From assembly GCA_949987705.1 (NCBI GenBank), contig OX465283.1:160595850-160659849 (forward strand): DNA of 64,000 nucleotides. The letters are read 5' to 3'. Under the pieces are notes generated by a model that ran no database searches, was not told the DNA's origin, and worked only from the letters and a program-made list of their open reading frames with translations. This document shows, in pieces, positions 23,401-33,849 of the stretch; the stretch's first letter is position 1, and every line of letters starts with the position of its first letter. Source of the DNA: Thereva unica. Its lineage: Eukaryota; Arthropoda; Insecta; Diptera; Therevidae. The translations under genes and the position numbers were made by a program.

Positions 23401-25252
23401 CAGCTTCAGGAAAAGGCACTGTTTAAGAACCCTGAAAAGAAATGACATCCGCCCCAACCATTCCACAAAAAAAATCTAACACACGGACATTCTATTTATA
23501 CTCATTTAATAATCCTGTCTATTACAGGAACAATCATCATACCAAACAATACAATGAATAATCATCAACGTCAAACTTCCACGACAATAAATACAGATCC
23601 TTGTCAGATATCAAATTAAACGCTCAATTTCAACAAAATTAATACATCATTATCATAGGTACATATGTATGAAGACTAAAGACAAAAAAACGCGCAGTAA
23701 TGGTACCAGTACTCCCCGCTTTGTACAAACGATATTACAACCAACCGAGTAACTTAACGGAAGAACAAATTCCCCGGAAACAACACAAGAAATAAACAAC
23801 ACAGGAATGAATAAAATAGTTCCAACAAGGAGCAAAATAAATTCATAAATAATTATAAATACGATTAACGTTAATACTAACTACCTTTAAAATTATTATT
23901 TAGTAATAAATAAAATTATGAACTAATTTTTTTATTTTATTTTGTATATTTTTGTGTGTGTGTGTGTTTTTTTCTTTATATTTATTGTATATTTTGTTTT
24001 TTCTCTTAATTTGTGACGTACTCACGAATAAAAAAAAAAGGAATGTAACCAAAAAAAAAACAACCTTACTAGTAATCTTGTGTCTTTACTCTCCTGGACT
24101 GCAAGAATTTGTTGGACTTCTACCGCAGACAATTATCAATTATATCTTTCGCGTACTCCGAGAAAAATAATTTTTGATGCTTTCCCTACGGGTTTTTCAG
24201 AGCACACGAATTTTCTCCTTCTTGTTTCTCTGTACCAAGTTTTGGAATGGATTGGAAAAAACTAAAACATGAGCCCCAAAATGGGGTTAAATAGTGCGCT
24301 TCGCCTTAGTTTTTCGGGTGGGCAGACAGATGCTGGATATATCGAGCTGTCAAAATGAGTATGAAATTACCTACACTATTGGCATCATTTATGCAGTAGA
24401 TCATATGCTGGGCAATCTTATCGGTTGTTAGAACTTCTTATGGGTATTCCTCAGGGTTAGTTTGTCGAACCTTGGAGCTTATAATGTCGACTTCCTTTGC
24501 AAAACCATCATCTCCGCTTGATACAATCCCCAAATCAACGTTATCATTGTCGAAGGTATGTATCCTCATCAGAATTCTTATTATTTGTAAAACGAACAAA
24601 ATATCTCAAGTTCCGTTCGCACTCACGCACCCGAATGCGAATAGTTTTCTTCGCAACCAAAAATAAGGCCGAAACTGATTAAAATTACAATTAAAACTTT
24701 TCCGGTATTTTCAATTCAACTTCAATTAAAACAATTCTCAAAAAAACTCCAACCGCATCAAATCAATTCCATTTTTTTTTCCTTTTTCCAAAACAAAAAT
24801 CGTCCTCTTCAAAATATTTTTTTCCTCGCCTCCTCGTTTAAAATTTTCCTGTTTCCGCAAAGTGATTTTCTACAAATTCCCCATTACAAGGTGATTTCAA
24901 AATAAATTTCCCAACCAAAATAAATGTTACAACCGACCGTTACAGAGTGGCTCGTCTCTATGGGTACGGTTGGCTTCTAAATCTTCTGTAACATCCAGGG
25001 CTGCGTTTGGCTAGCGTTCATTGCGTGCCCAGCATGCAGGTGGCTAAAATAAAAGGCGCCTAAATCGTCAAGGAAAATACGTCGAATACGTCAAAGTGCA
25101 CAATACCAAGACCACCTATTCGTCTCCAAGACCAAGCCTTACATAAGTCAGCCATATAAGACAAGGTTTTATGCGTTCAATGATGTTCCACATTACAATA
25201 AACATTTATTGGTAAATTTTTAGAATTGGGGATTCAGACCAAATTTACTAAA
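23401..25252. other. No recognisable gene; A/T-rich
   Basis: Contains a short (GT)n run at 23953-23967 and many A/T homopolymers. No domain, splice pair or repeat from elsewhere in the window was seen. Confidence 0.35.
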
Positions 25253-25398
25253 AAATTGTTGTTTTTCAGAGTGATTTTTGTGTGCTGCAAATTAAATGTT
25301 TAACAATTTAGGTGTTGCGCCTAGGTCAACGGTGGGCGGAGGACAAGCATTCAATTTATCGGCACTTAAAAATCACTCTGAATAACTAAATTTTTTTT
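25253..25398. repeat. Short inverted-repeat element
   Basis: 'ttcagagtgatttttg' at 25266-25281 pairs with 'aaaaatcactctgaa' at 25369-25383, and T-rich/A-rich arms lie outside them. A third copy of 'caaaaatcactctgaatacc' lies at 25480. The unit is about 145 bp and non-coding. Confidence 0.5.
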
Positions 25399-25499
25399 TT
25401 GGAGCAATTTTTGTCTGGAATCCAATTCTGCCTTTCTAAAATGTGTCACCCCTGCCTTGAAATTACTATTGAAGAATTCAAAAATCACTCTGAATACCT

Positions 25500-27660
25500 C
25501 AAAAAACGATTTTGGCCTGGAGCCCCAACTCTAAACATTTACCTTTTCTTTACCTTGGGAGCGACCATATACTCAGGTTTTATAGGTAAAGCAATCGGTG
25601 TATTCATATTCCCTCGCGTGCCAGTCACAATCAACCCAGTACAAGTCCAGTACCGAGACTGACACGTGACTGGACTGGATCACGAACGGCACAATGGTGT
25701 GAATGAGAGACCGGACCGAGCTTGGCATGAGACTCGACCGAGAACAGCACGATAGTGTGGAGCGGACCAAAAAGTGTGAATTTCATGTAAAGGTTCCCTG
25801 TATGAAAGGATATAGGAATTTATCCAAGGATTTTTCAGCGAAACCTTTAGAAACTCCATTTCATTGCCAATTTTTGCATATGCTACCTTCATACTCCAGG
25901 TATTCATAAAGTGACTTCGTAGTCCGTTTCTTCTAATGTATTTTAGAATAATATTAGATTACGCTTTTAGCCTTATTATCTCAGCAAATATAAATTATTA
26001 AATTTTACAGTTATTTACTGAAAATGTTATTTTAATACTTTAAAATTTATAAACACAAGTATTCCTTAGGGAGGCGTATTTGTTATTCGAATAAATAAAA
26101 TTATGAGTCTTGGAACATGTTTTGATTCAGAAATGTTTACTTTTTTATTTTATCCTAAAATCTCGTTATACTCGTCCTAATGTATGTCATCTCCCGCCAA
26201 GGTATGAATTCCGAAAATTTCATTTGTTACACATATGCACACACAATCAGCAGCAAAATCTAATCTAGGCCAAAAATCTCTCGAATAGGGAGCAAGACAC
26301 GAAATAAATTTTTTTTCCCTTATTTGCTCCTTTCGCACAGCACAAAGGATTCCAGGCCATTAATCTTCCTCCACTTGGCAACCTGGAATTGTGTAAGCAG
26401 TCTCGCAGCTTTGTGCGAGGCATGTCTGTGTCCGAGGAGGAATCCTTGAATAACCCTCATTAAAATAACATTACAATTCTCTAGAATAAATAATAGAAGT
26501 GATGTCAACTCAACAATGAGATGTTTCAATGAGCCCCAGGTAAGATAGGACTCTGCCTGGCTTGCGTCGTCGGGCTTTTGTATTTTACGCCATTTAATTT
26601 GTTCCGTACATTTGAAAGGACTCTCTCTCCCCCGTTTCTATGCGTTTTATTTACCTGGAGCTGCTCCTCCGCGGCCCCTAAGAAAGTGTAGCGAGACTTG
26701 AAGATCTGTTCCGCAGGATACTTTTTATCCTGCTGGCTTCCCAACTGAGACTAATTTCCTCCCAGCGATTATGTAGATTTCGCGCAGAAACGGCAGCAAT
26801 CCAATCTGTTGAGAAGTTAAAATTCACAGCAACAATGTTCTTATCGTACAAATGAATTGGATTTGAGAGCCTCGACTGCCTCCAAACGAATATGATCCCT
26901 TCATTTTTAATTCATCTGGAGGCGATTGCTGCCGGATTACACACACATTAGTACGAGTAGAACGTGGTTGGAATTCTTACGTTGGAACGATGTTTGAAAG
27001 ATTAATGGCGGCACGACAATCGGTTTGCATTTACGAAATCACAAGTTCTTAAATTTAATCTGCGACATATTGTATTGAGAGAGGAGCGCCGGGACGCCCG
27101 CCTGGAGAAGTGCAACGCCTTCTGGGGAAGAATACTAATAGGGATTAAAGCTAAGCGCTACATTCGTCACACTCAGACGACACGTCCCCGGGCGCTTTTT
27201 TGATGGCTGGAGTTGATATCTTGTTATCAAAGTTGCACATCAACTTTTTGTTGTTGTTTAGCATAAGCTACTCGTCCTTTTGATCGCATGCTTGGAGTCA
27301 GATTTAAATCTACCGAGTGGATTAACTTAACTTCATCCCATGATTTTATTAAAGTTTTGTTTTTAGTTTAGCGGGGGATTTGTGTCACTGCATGAAATTT
27401 ATTCAGCTCGACATTTCCCTTGGAAGTAGGAACTTGCAGTTTTGAACACAGGTTGGGTGGTGCTGGGAACACTTACTGACAAATTTGGAGCATTTTCTCG
27501 CCGACGAAGCTCTTATTTGTGCGAAAATTATCATTTTTTTGCGATATATTCTAGAGACTAATGGGGGAATCTGGTGGAATTTTAGTACATATCACATGAC
27601 AACCATCTTGCTACATTTGGGTTTCCTGAGACTTACACTGCAAATATCAGCTGTTAGAAG
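25500..27660. other. No recognisable gene
   Basis: Near 25600-25770 there is a degenerate repetition of 'gaccg-accgag-tggca' type words. At 27060-27200 one frame reads LREERRDARLEKCNAFWGRI in a GC-richer patch, but it has no partner exon and no family I know. Otherwise this appears to be single-copy A/T-rich DNA. Confidence 0.35.
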
Positions 27661-27932
27661 TGTGTTATTTCAGCACACTTAAAGTGTGTTATTTCAACAC
27701 ACTTAAAATGTGTTATTATGGCGTCACCAATCAAATGGATGACGGTACATTCACACTTTAAGCGTATTGAAATAAAACACTTCCAAAAGCTGCTACTGAT
27801 TACTATCCTCCTACTCTTAGTCTAGAAAGCTAGCGGTTAGTGATGACTACCTGTATAACAAACACAGAGATGCTGATTATTTAAAGTTGGTTCTCGGCAA
27901 TCTGTCTTGCATTTGCAAGATAAGTATATGCT

Positions 27933-28710
27933 GTAAACTCTGCTAAGGACGGCGAAACTGTTTTCCTCGGCCACGACGAATGGCCTGACGAAATTTATTG
28001 TGTGCACAAATTAAGAGCGACGGCGACAAAAAATTTAGAAACACCCACCGGAATAACCATAACCAGAATAGCAGCACAAACCCAAGCCACAGTACCAATG
28101 CAACTTTGACCGGCGACGGCTGCCACCATAGACAGAAAAATGAATACCGAGACGGCTACGAAATAGAAATAATGCTGTAAACATGCTAAGGGCGACCGAT
28201 GAATCGCTTTGCTCAGCGATTGTCAAAAACGAATAGACCAAACTTTTTTGTATGAAGCTGCACAATCTACAGACCACCGCGATAACTACGCCGCCGAACT
28301 CGGCGACCGAATCAATCCAGGTTCTATTTCGTAGCCGTCGCCTGTCAAAGCTGCATGCATGTGAGCTTGTGTTGCTATTTTCGTGTGCTCCTGCGTGCGT
28401 GTGCAGCATACTTGGCTGTGCAAGATGGTAATTCTGGTGTGTGTTTTTTAATTTGTGAGGCCGTCGCTCTTAGTGTGTGCTCACAACAAATTTCGTCGAG
28501 CCATTCGTCGTGGCCGAGGAAAATAGTTTCGCCGTCGCCGTTAGCATGTTTACAGCATTAGATTGATTCGATCTTCGAGCTTGGAAGCGTCGCCATCGCA
28601 GTGGTTTGCAGATTGTACAGCTTCATGCAAAAGTCGTGCATTCTATTCGTTTTTGACAGTCGCTGTAGAAAGCGATTCGTCGATCCGCCCTTAGCATGTT
28701 TACAGCAATA
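27933..28710. mobile_element. Nested foldback elements
   Basis: Two pairs of inverted segments interlock. The segment at 27933-28030 ('tgctgtaaactctgctaagg', 'ctcggccacgacgaatgg') is the complement of 28440-28560. The segment at 28168-28275 ('tgctgtaaacatgctaaggg', 'caaaaacgaatag', 'gaagctg') is the complement of 28590-28705. A third short pair joins 28125-28165 and 28320-28350 around 'ggcgacggct' and 'acgaaatagaa'. All ends carry 'gctgtaaacatgctaa'. The simplest reading is one element inserted into, or recombined with, another copy. A 124-codon frame at 28035-28409 is a by-product. Confidence 0.75.
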
Positions 28711-28789
28711 AGCTGAAAAGGCGCTTCTCGGGAGCCGGAGGATTCAGTGTAGTAATGGGATCCAACCCATTTTTTATCAACTCTCTGGG

Positions 28790-29250
28790 GGCCTCGGTAG
28801 CCTAGGGAGTAAGGCGTCTAGCTACTATCCGAGAGGTCCCGGGTTCGATTCCCGGCCAAGCCCCACGGTCCTTCGCCTTTTCCAATTTTCCCACCTACAT
28901 AACTTTCCTTCTTTCTTCTTCCCTCTTTACATTCCTGATTCCTCTTGTCATAGCCTTCCTTAGCCCTTCCCCGCTCCGCCAAAGCGCATGTCATCGGTTG
29001 GTTGATGAGATTCGACTCGTTTCAGGAGGCATAACACTCCAGCGAGCTGTTTCTCGATGCCCCGATGCCAAAGTCGCAATAGTAATGGTTGGAAGTAGGT
29101 GGACTGAAAAATATCGCGGGTAGGTTGTGGCAGCTCCTTCCTCCCCGACTAGAGCTGCTGTTCGACATTGCACTCTATATGAAGAAGATAGATTGTCGAC
29201 AGTATAAAGGGTCTTCCCTGAGACTCGAGCCTTTCACATAAAAAAAAAAA
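28790..29250 (+). repeat. tRNA-derived SINE, copy 1
   Basis: The head (28790-28864) looks like a tRNA, with an A-box-like 'tagcctagggagtaaggcg' and a B-box 'ggttcgattcc' in 'cccgggttcgattcccgg'. The acceptor ends pair poorly, so it is not a working tRNA. A pyrimidine-rich body and a roughly 200-bp conserved tail follow, ending in A10 at 29241-29250. A second copy, about nine-tenths identical by eye, lies at 55560-56020. RNA polymerase III would transcribe such elements from the A and B boxes, and a LINE in trans would mobilise them. Confidence 0.85.
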
Positions 29251-29865
29251 CTCCCACTGCTCTGGATCGAAGTAGTTTCCGAGCCATCCTGATGGAAAAC
29301 TCTAAAGGCGTGTTGTTGTTGAGCTGTATCTTCAGTGGGTGGTATGAAAGCCGTGTTTGTTGATGCCTTGAAGGATGATCATGATGATGGAAGAGCTGAA
29401 AGGAAATATATACACTGAGGGAGTTTGGAGACCGAACATTGCGGCCAGAAGGTCATCACTTCCTCACATTTGCGATACTGTTTTGATCGGAAGCCAGGGA
29501 TTCTGTCATCCGCGCTAGCAGTGTGTTTGGAGGCCATTCTTTTTTTTAAACTCTTTTCTTTACTTTCACTTCGGAGCATCAAATCTTGTAACGTTAATTT
29601 AACCGCCTTTTACTCAATGCAAATGGATGAAACTTTGCAGGCATACATATTCCCGATGACAATACACGAATATGACATTTTGTTACATTTTTTGCTGTTG
29701 ATTTTGTTGTTGAGTAACAAAAAACGATTTTTAATAAAAAATGCTTGGAATTATTCGTTCTACTCAATGTAGAGTCTTAAAATTCACTTCCATTCAATAA
29801 AAATTGGTAAAAATTAACAGACATGTGTATTTCCGACGAAAACACACGCAAATGATAGTTCCAAA
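29251..29865. other. No recognisable gene
   Basis: A 115-codon frame at 29425-29772 is Leu/Phe-rich late in the frame, without a start context or known motif. The sequence is A/T-rich. Confidence 0.35.
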
Positions 29866-30310
29866 TTAAAAATGGCGGCCAAAAAAATATGACGGATTAC
29901 ATTTTTCTTTACAAGCCGCTCGTTCGATATGGGTATCAAATGAAAAGTTATAACAAGTTGAATACAATTAGCGTCATCCTAAATTCAAAATGGCGGTAGA
30001 AAAATGGCGGCATAAAAGTGGCGGCCAACACAAAACAGAGGATCAATTTTTCTTTACAACGCGCTCGGCATGGGTATCAAATGGAAGGGAGTGACAATTA
30101 GAATACTGTTGTCTGTGTCCCGTCATTTCAATTCAAAATGGCGGCCAACACAAAATGGCGGTTTACCCTTTTATTTACTTCGATCTCGGTATGGATATCA
30201 AATGAAAGTGTATTAAAGTGAGTAAGAAAGTAAACTGTATAACGTCATTTTAAATCAAATATGACGTTCACTAAAAAATGGCGGAAGACATAACATAGCT
30301 ACCAATAGCA
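29866..30310 (+). repeat. 'GGCGG' module array, three units
   Basis: Three successive units of about 125-135 bp each carry 'aaatggcggcc', 'tttctttacaa', 'tgggtatcaaatg' and 'gtcat-ttcaaattcaaaatgg'. The same unit appears singly or in pairs at other loci in the window. Frames do not persist across units, so it is not coding. Confidence 0.75.
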
Positions 30311-30357
30311 AATAAAAATATGATTTAAAAAGATGCAAAAAAATATGTTTCCAGTTT

Positions 30358-30432
30358 TTAGTTTTTATTGCTCCAGCCAGTATACGCGAGCACACTACCT
30401 TTCAAAATGTAAAAAAAAACGTAGAGCGCTAT
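30358..30432 (+). repeat. Short dispersed repeat shared with 43339-43402
   Basis: 'gtttttattgctccag-cagtata' followed by 'ctaccttt-aaaat' occurs at both sites, next to module copies at each, so it is probably part of the same composite element. Confidence 0.55.
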
Positions 30433-30609
30433 TAGATTTTTGAGGGGTCATCAAATTGTGCATTTTTGGGCTGCACTTGAGAACTGTTGTAAAGAAACAA
30501 ATACAAAACATGTAAAAAAGTTTCCTTATTTAACATGATAATCTAATTAAAAGTTTGGAAATTGTAATGTATTAATTAACGCTATTCGTTACTAAAAAGT
30601 AAAAAATAA

Positions 30610-31097
30610 AAAAAAAGAAAAAAAAATTTTAAGAAACTCTTTTCTTTACCTTAATATATTGATCAGTTGTGAACACAAAATTAATATAAATACTAAAAAA
30701 ATCGACTAAAAGGTAAAAAATAAGAAGATTTTAAACAATATAAACTTTTAAATCAAAATGGAAAAAATCTCACACATTCCTTAAAGAAAAGCGTGGGGCG
30801 CCCATACCAACCTGAACTTAAAAAAACATGACGGACGTGAGTACATTTTAACATTTCAGACAGCTACGAATTTTCACTAATTGAGCATTTTGTTTCATAA
30901 AAACGCACCCCACGCTTTTCTTTAAGGAATGTGTGAGATTTTTTCCATTTTGATTTAAAAGTTTATATTGTTTAAAATCTTCTTATTTTTTACCTTTTAG
31001 TCGATTTTTTTAGTATTTATATTAATTTTGTGTTCACAACTGATCAATATATTAAGGTAAAGAAAAGAGTTTCTTAAAAATTTTTTTTCTTTTTTTT
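30610..31097. repeat. Long perfect inverted repeat, hairpin 1 (arms about 188 bp)
   Basis: The left arm runs from about 30610 to 30798 and the right arm from about 30907 to 31097, with a loop of about 108 bp. I compared the inner 165 bp or so base by base (left from 30631 'aagaaactcttttctttacc' to 'aaagaaaagcgtgggg') and found no mismatch. Outer ends are A/T homopolymer runs with small length differences. Such a transcript would fold into long double-stranded RNA. Module repeats flank it on both sides. Confidence 0.95.
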
Positions 31098-31224
31098 TTA
31101 AATTCTTTTATTTAACTTACACTGTTTGTCGTCAAATCTTGGAAGTTAAATTTGACCCACTTCCCGGTTTCGGATAGAGCTGAAATTTTGCATACACGTT
31201 TAGTTTGGAAGACAATGCAATCTG

Positions 31225-31390
31225 GCCATTTTGTAAAAATATCAAGATGGCGGTTCCAAAATGGCGCCCGATTTTTGAAATTGTGCTCCGCGGCCCTCTG
31301 ACATGGGTATCAAATGAAAGGATATGACAGGTAGAACACAATAAGCTATGTGGCGTCATTCCAAATTCAAAATGGCGGCCAACACTAAAT
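31225..31390 (+). repeat. 'GGCGG' module copy
   Basis: One unit with 'aagatggcggttcc', 'aaattgtgctccgcgg', 'catgggtatcaaatgaaagg' and 'gtcattccaaattcaaaatg'. Confidence 0.75.
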
Positions 31391-31486
31391 TGCGGAAAGC
31401 TTATAATAGACTAAAAAGTAGAAAATATAACCGATCAACTTCCAATTTTGCACACACTCGTAGTTCGGGTGGTTAATGTGTATGAA

Positions 31487-31737
31487 TGATGAGATGAATA
31501 GTTGAGTTAAGGGTGAGTTGATAATAAAGAAGCAATACACGTTACAAAAAATCACAAACAAACACAGAGATGCTGCTGTCAACTAAATTCAACTACTCAA
31601 ATACTGAACTCATGTCCGTATGCATAATTTCAACTAAACCCAGGTAGCAGAGCTGAGTCGAGTTCAGTCAACCTTAACCCAACTCGACTCCCGTTTACAT
31701 GTAGTTAGACTTGGGTTCAACTTGAGTTCAACTCATC
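31487..31737. repeat. 'AACTCAAC' repeat family, copy 3 (inverse)
   Basis: It starts 'gaatagttgagttaagggtg' and includes 'cccaggtagcagagctgagt' and 'cgagttcagtcaacc', the complement of the core of copy 1. It ends near 'gagttcaactcatcatg'. Inverted GTTGAGT/ACTCAAC words mark both ends. Confidence 0.6.
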
Positions 31738-31774
31738 ATGTATAAGTACTAAATGCAATCTGACCTTTTTGTAA

Positions 31775-31930
31775 AAAAATCAAGAAGACGGTTCCGAGAT
31801 GGCGGCCGTTTTTGCAATTATGTTCCACCGAGCCCATGACATGGGTATCAAATGAATACAGTAAACTGTGTGACGTAATTTTAAATCTAATAGAATTGCC
31901 ATCATAAAATGGCGGAATACATATACAAAT
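31775..31930 (+). repeat. 'GGCGG' module copy
   Basis: Carries 'gagatggcggcc', 'catgggtatcaaatgaa', 'gtgtgacgtaattttaaat' and 'aaaatggcgga'. It abuts the second hairpin. Confidence 0.7.
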
Positions 31931-31950
31931 AAACTAAAAAGTAGAAAAAA

Positions 31951-32350
31951 AAATAAATGGTTAAAAAATTTTTTTTAAAAAAAATTCTTTTCATTAACTA
32001 AAAAATGTACTGAAAAGTAAAAAATAAAAAATAATTTAAAAAAAGCGTGAAATTTCAATTTTAATGAAAAAGTTAATTAAAAGAATGGCGCATTTTTCAT
32101 CAAAAATTGAAAATATAACTGTAAATCGCGTGAGATTTACAATAACCCTCAATTTTTTGCTTTGTTAATTTCAAATTCTAACAAAATTTTTTGATGAAAA
32201 ATGCGCCATTCTTTTAATTAACTTTTTCATTAAAATTGAAATTTCACGCTTTCTTTAAAATATTTCTTATTTTTTACTTTTCAGTACATTTTTTAGTTAA
32301 TGAAAAGAATTTTTTTTTAAAAAATTTTTTTAACCATTTATTTTTTTTTA
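31951..32350. repeat. Long inverted repeat, hairpin 2 (arms about 155 bp)
   Basis: The left arm is 31951-32106 and the right arm 32187-32350. They pair through 'gaatggcgcatttttcatc' against 'gatgaaaaatgcgccattc', 'aagcgtgaaatttcaatttt' against its complement, and 'tgtactgaaaagtaaaaaat'. A few indels lie in A/T runs. The loop is about 80 bp. It is a different sequence from hairpin 1 but has the same architecture and location beside module copies. Confidence 0.9.
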
Positions 32351-32412
32351 TGTGACACACTAGAGACTTAGGGAAGGCCCCTTTGTACTGTCGACCATGT
32401 ATTTACTTTCTT

Positions 32413-32908
32413 TTAGTAGGTATTATCGTCCTTGTTTTTCACATTCGATAGAAAGTTTACTTGTGAAACTCTTGGTGTCATGGTACTACTAAATTGTACC
32501 TCCATGGCAACCTCCTCAAGTGCTATCCAAGGACTAGTACTCTTCTGTCCGTCCGAGTATCCATCAAACAAAATACCGGTACGTTGATTGAACTTACTTC
32601 GTATATAATGAATGGCCCGGTCGACCATATTATGAGTAAGTGGGCTTAAGAAAGCCCCCATCAATAGTATATACTATCCTGCTGTCAAACCGTGCGGTCT
32701 TTGGAAGAGTCTGGAACAAAGTAGATTTTATGTCTTTTTGCACTCCACCTTCAGCGAACAAAGCTAACAGATATGGATCCCAGTCATACTTTAAGACACC
32801 CTCTAGCTCTTCTTCTGATTGTTTGGCGACAACCATTCTTGGAAATAGAGTGTGGTTTAATAACCGCAGGTTGATCACACTGGTCTGCACATTTTTTCTC
32901 CTTTCCAA
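32413..32908 (-). pseudogene. Relic of a multicopy uncharacterised protein family, C-terminal part
   Basis: The - strand encodes SVINLRLLNHTLFPRMVVAK, then an EGVLKYDWDPYLLALFAEGG block and a TIDGGFL motif. In another frame FNQRTGILFDGYSDGQKSTS follows. Order and motifs match a protein type found in many copies in animal genomes, with tyrosine/proline 'Y-L-PYP-LF' and 'FDGY' boxes. I know no function for that family; its copy number suggests a mobile-element association. Stops and a deletion after DGGFL make this copy non-functional. Its N-terminal part continues at 33524-33844 beyond hairpin 3. Confidence 0.6.
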
Positions 32909-33524
32909 TTTAATAGTCGTATCCTAAGTATTTTTTCGCGCTGAATCCGAATCCGTTGGCCAAATTTCCCTATCACGTCAGGATTTTGAGCAATCCTAAC
33001 CTAAAAGTGCTAAAAAGCATGTTTTTGCACTTTTGCGCGTTAAATATCTCAAAACTATGGAATGATAGGGCAAATCGGACAACGGGATCGTTTTCAGCAT
33101 GCCAAAATCTACAGAAAACCATGTCGAAAGCGTTAAATTTGAAAAAACCTTTTTTTGTAATACTGAAAAGAAAAACTTCTTGACGCGAAATCGACGATTT
33201 TTATTAACACATGATATCATCGTTGCACCGAAGATTTTCTTTTTTTCAAATTTAACGCTTTCGACATGGTTTTCTGTAGATTTTGGCATGCTGAAAACGA
33301 TCCCGTTGTCCGATTTGCCCTATCATTCCATAGTTTTGAGATATTTAACGCGCAAAAGTGCAAAAACATGCTTTTTGGCACTTTTAGGTTAGGATTGCTC
33401 AAAATCCTGACGTGATAGGGAAATTTGGCCAACGGATTCGGATTCAGCGCGAAAAAATACTTAGGATACGACTATTAAATTGGAAAGGAGAAAAAATGAC
33501 CCGTTTTTTGCAGACCAGTGTCAT
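32876..33524. repeat. Long inverted repeat, hairpin 3 (arms about 258 bp), inside the relic gene
   Basis: The left arm is 32890-33147 and the right arm 33241-33497, with a loop of about 93 bp. Only isolated differences were seen (for example 'agtgctaaaa' against 'agtgccaaaa' complemented). Pairing resumes outside a short insertion: 'acactggtctgc' near 32878 against 'gcagaccagtgt' near 33510. Frames of 97 codons on both strands (32996-33289 - and 33099-33392 +) have the same 59-residue tail because of the symmetry and are not genes. The hairpin interrupts the relic at 32413-33844. Confidence 0.95.
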
Positions 33525-33844
33525 TAATGTGAGTCGATGAGCTGTAGGTTGATTGATGGCCTAATTCGAACGGTCCATCGAATAAACTTGACATTGCCAA
33601 CCATTCCTTTGATACCATTGATCCCCACATCCCTGGACAAGTAACAATTGATTTCATGTCCTCCCACAACCCCGTTATTGATTGATATTAGCTCTGAGGT
33701 GTCGGGAAAGGCAAGTCTTACGTAACGACTGTCCGAATGCTGGTCTACCCTTCCAAATTTCACACCGTAGAAATCCTCAATTGCGTTTGCAACGTGCTGT
33801 AGTGATTTAATTCCCAGTGGGCGTTCTACCCAACCCTCTTTCAA
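33524..33844 (-). pseudogene. Relic of the same uncharacterised family, N-terminal part
   Basis: The - strand frame reads SLQHVANAIEDFYGVKFGRV, then DQHSDSRYVR, then ISINNGVVGGHEINCYLSRD and VGINGIKGMVGN. A 'GVVGG-EIN' box followed by a 'VG-...MVGN' box precedes the 'LKYDWDPY' region in members of the family at 32413-32908, so these two pieces were one gene before hairpin 3 entered. The start at 33844 is simply the first ATG and the true N-terminus is unknown. Confidence 0.55.
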
Positions 33845-33849
33845 TCCTT

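Noticed and set aside
28035..28409. 124-codon - strand frame
   Set aside because: It spans the interlocked inverted repeats of the foldback elements, so it is a by-product of repeat structure.
28790..28864. tRNA gene
   Set aside because: A and B boxes are present, but the acceptor stem has mismatches, the same head occurs at 55560, and both are joined to a SINE body with an A tail.
32996..33392. Two 97-codon frames on opposite strands sharing a 59-residue tail
   Set aside because: The shared sequence comes from the near-perfect palindrome of hairpin 3; no protein motif or start context supports a gene.
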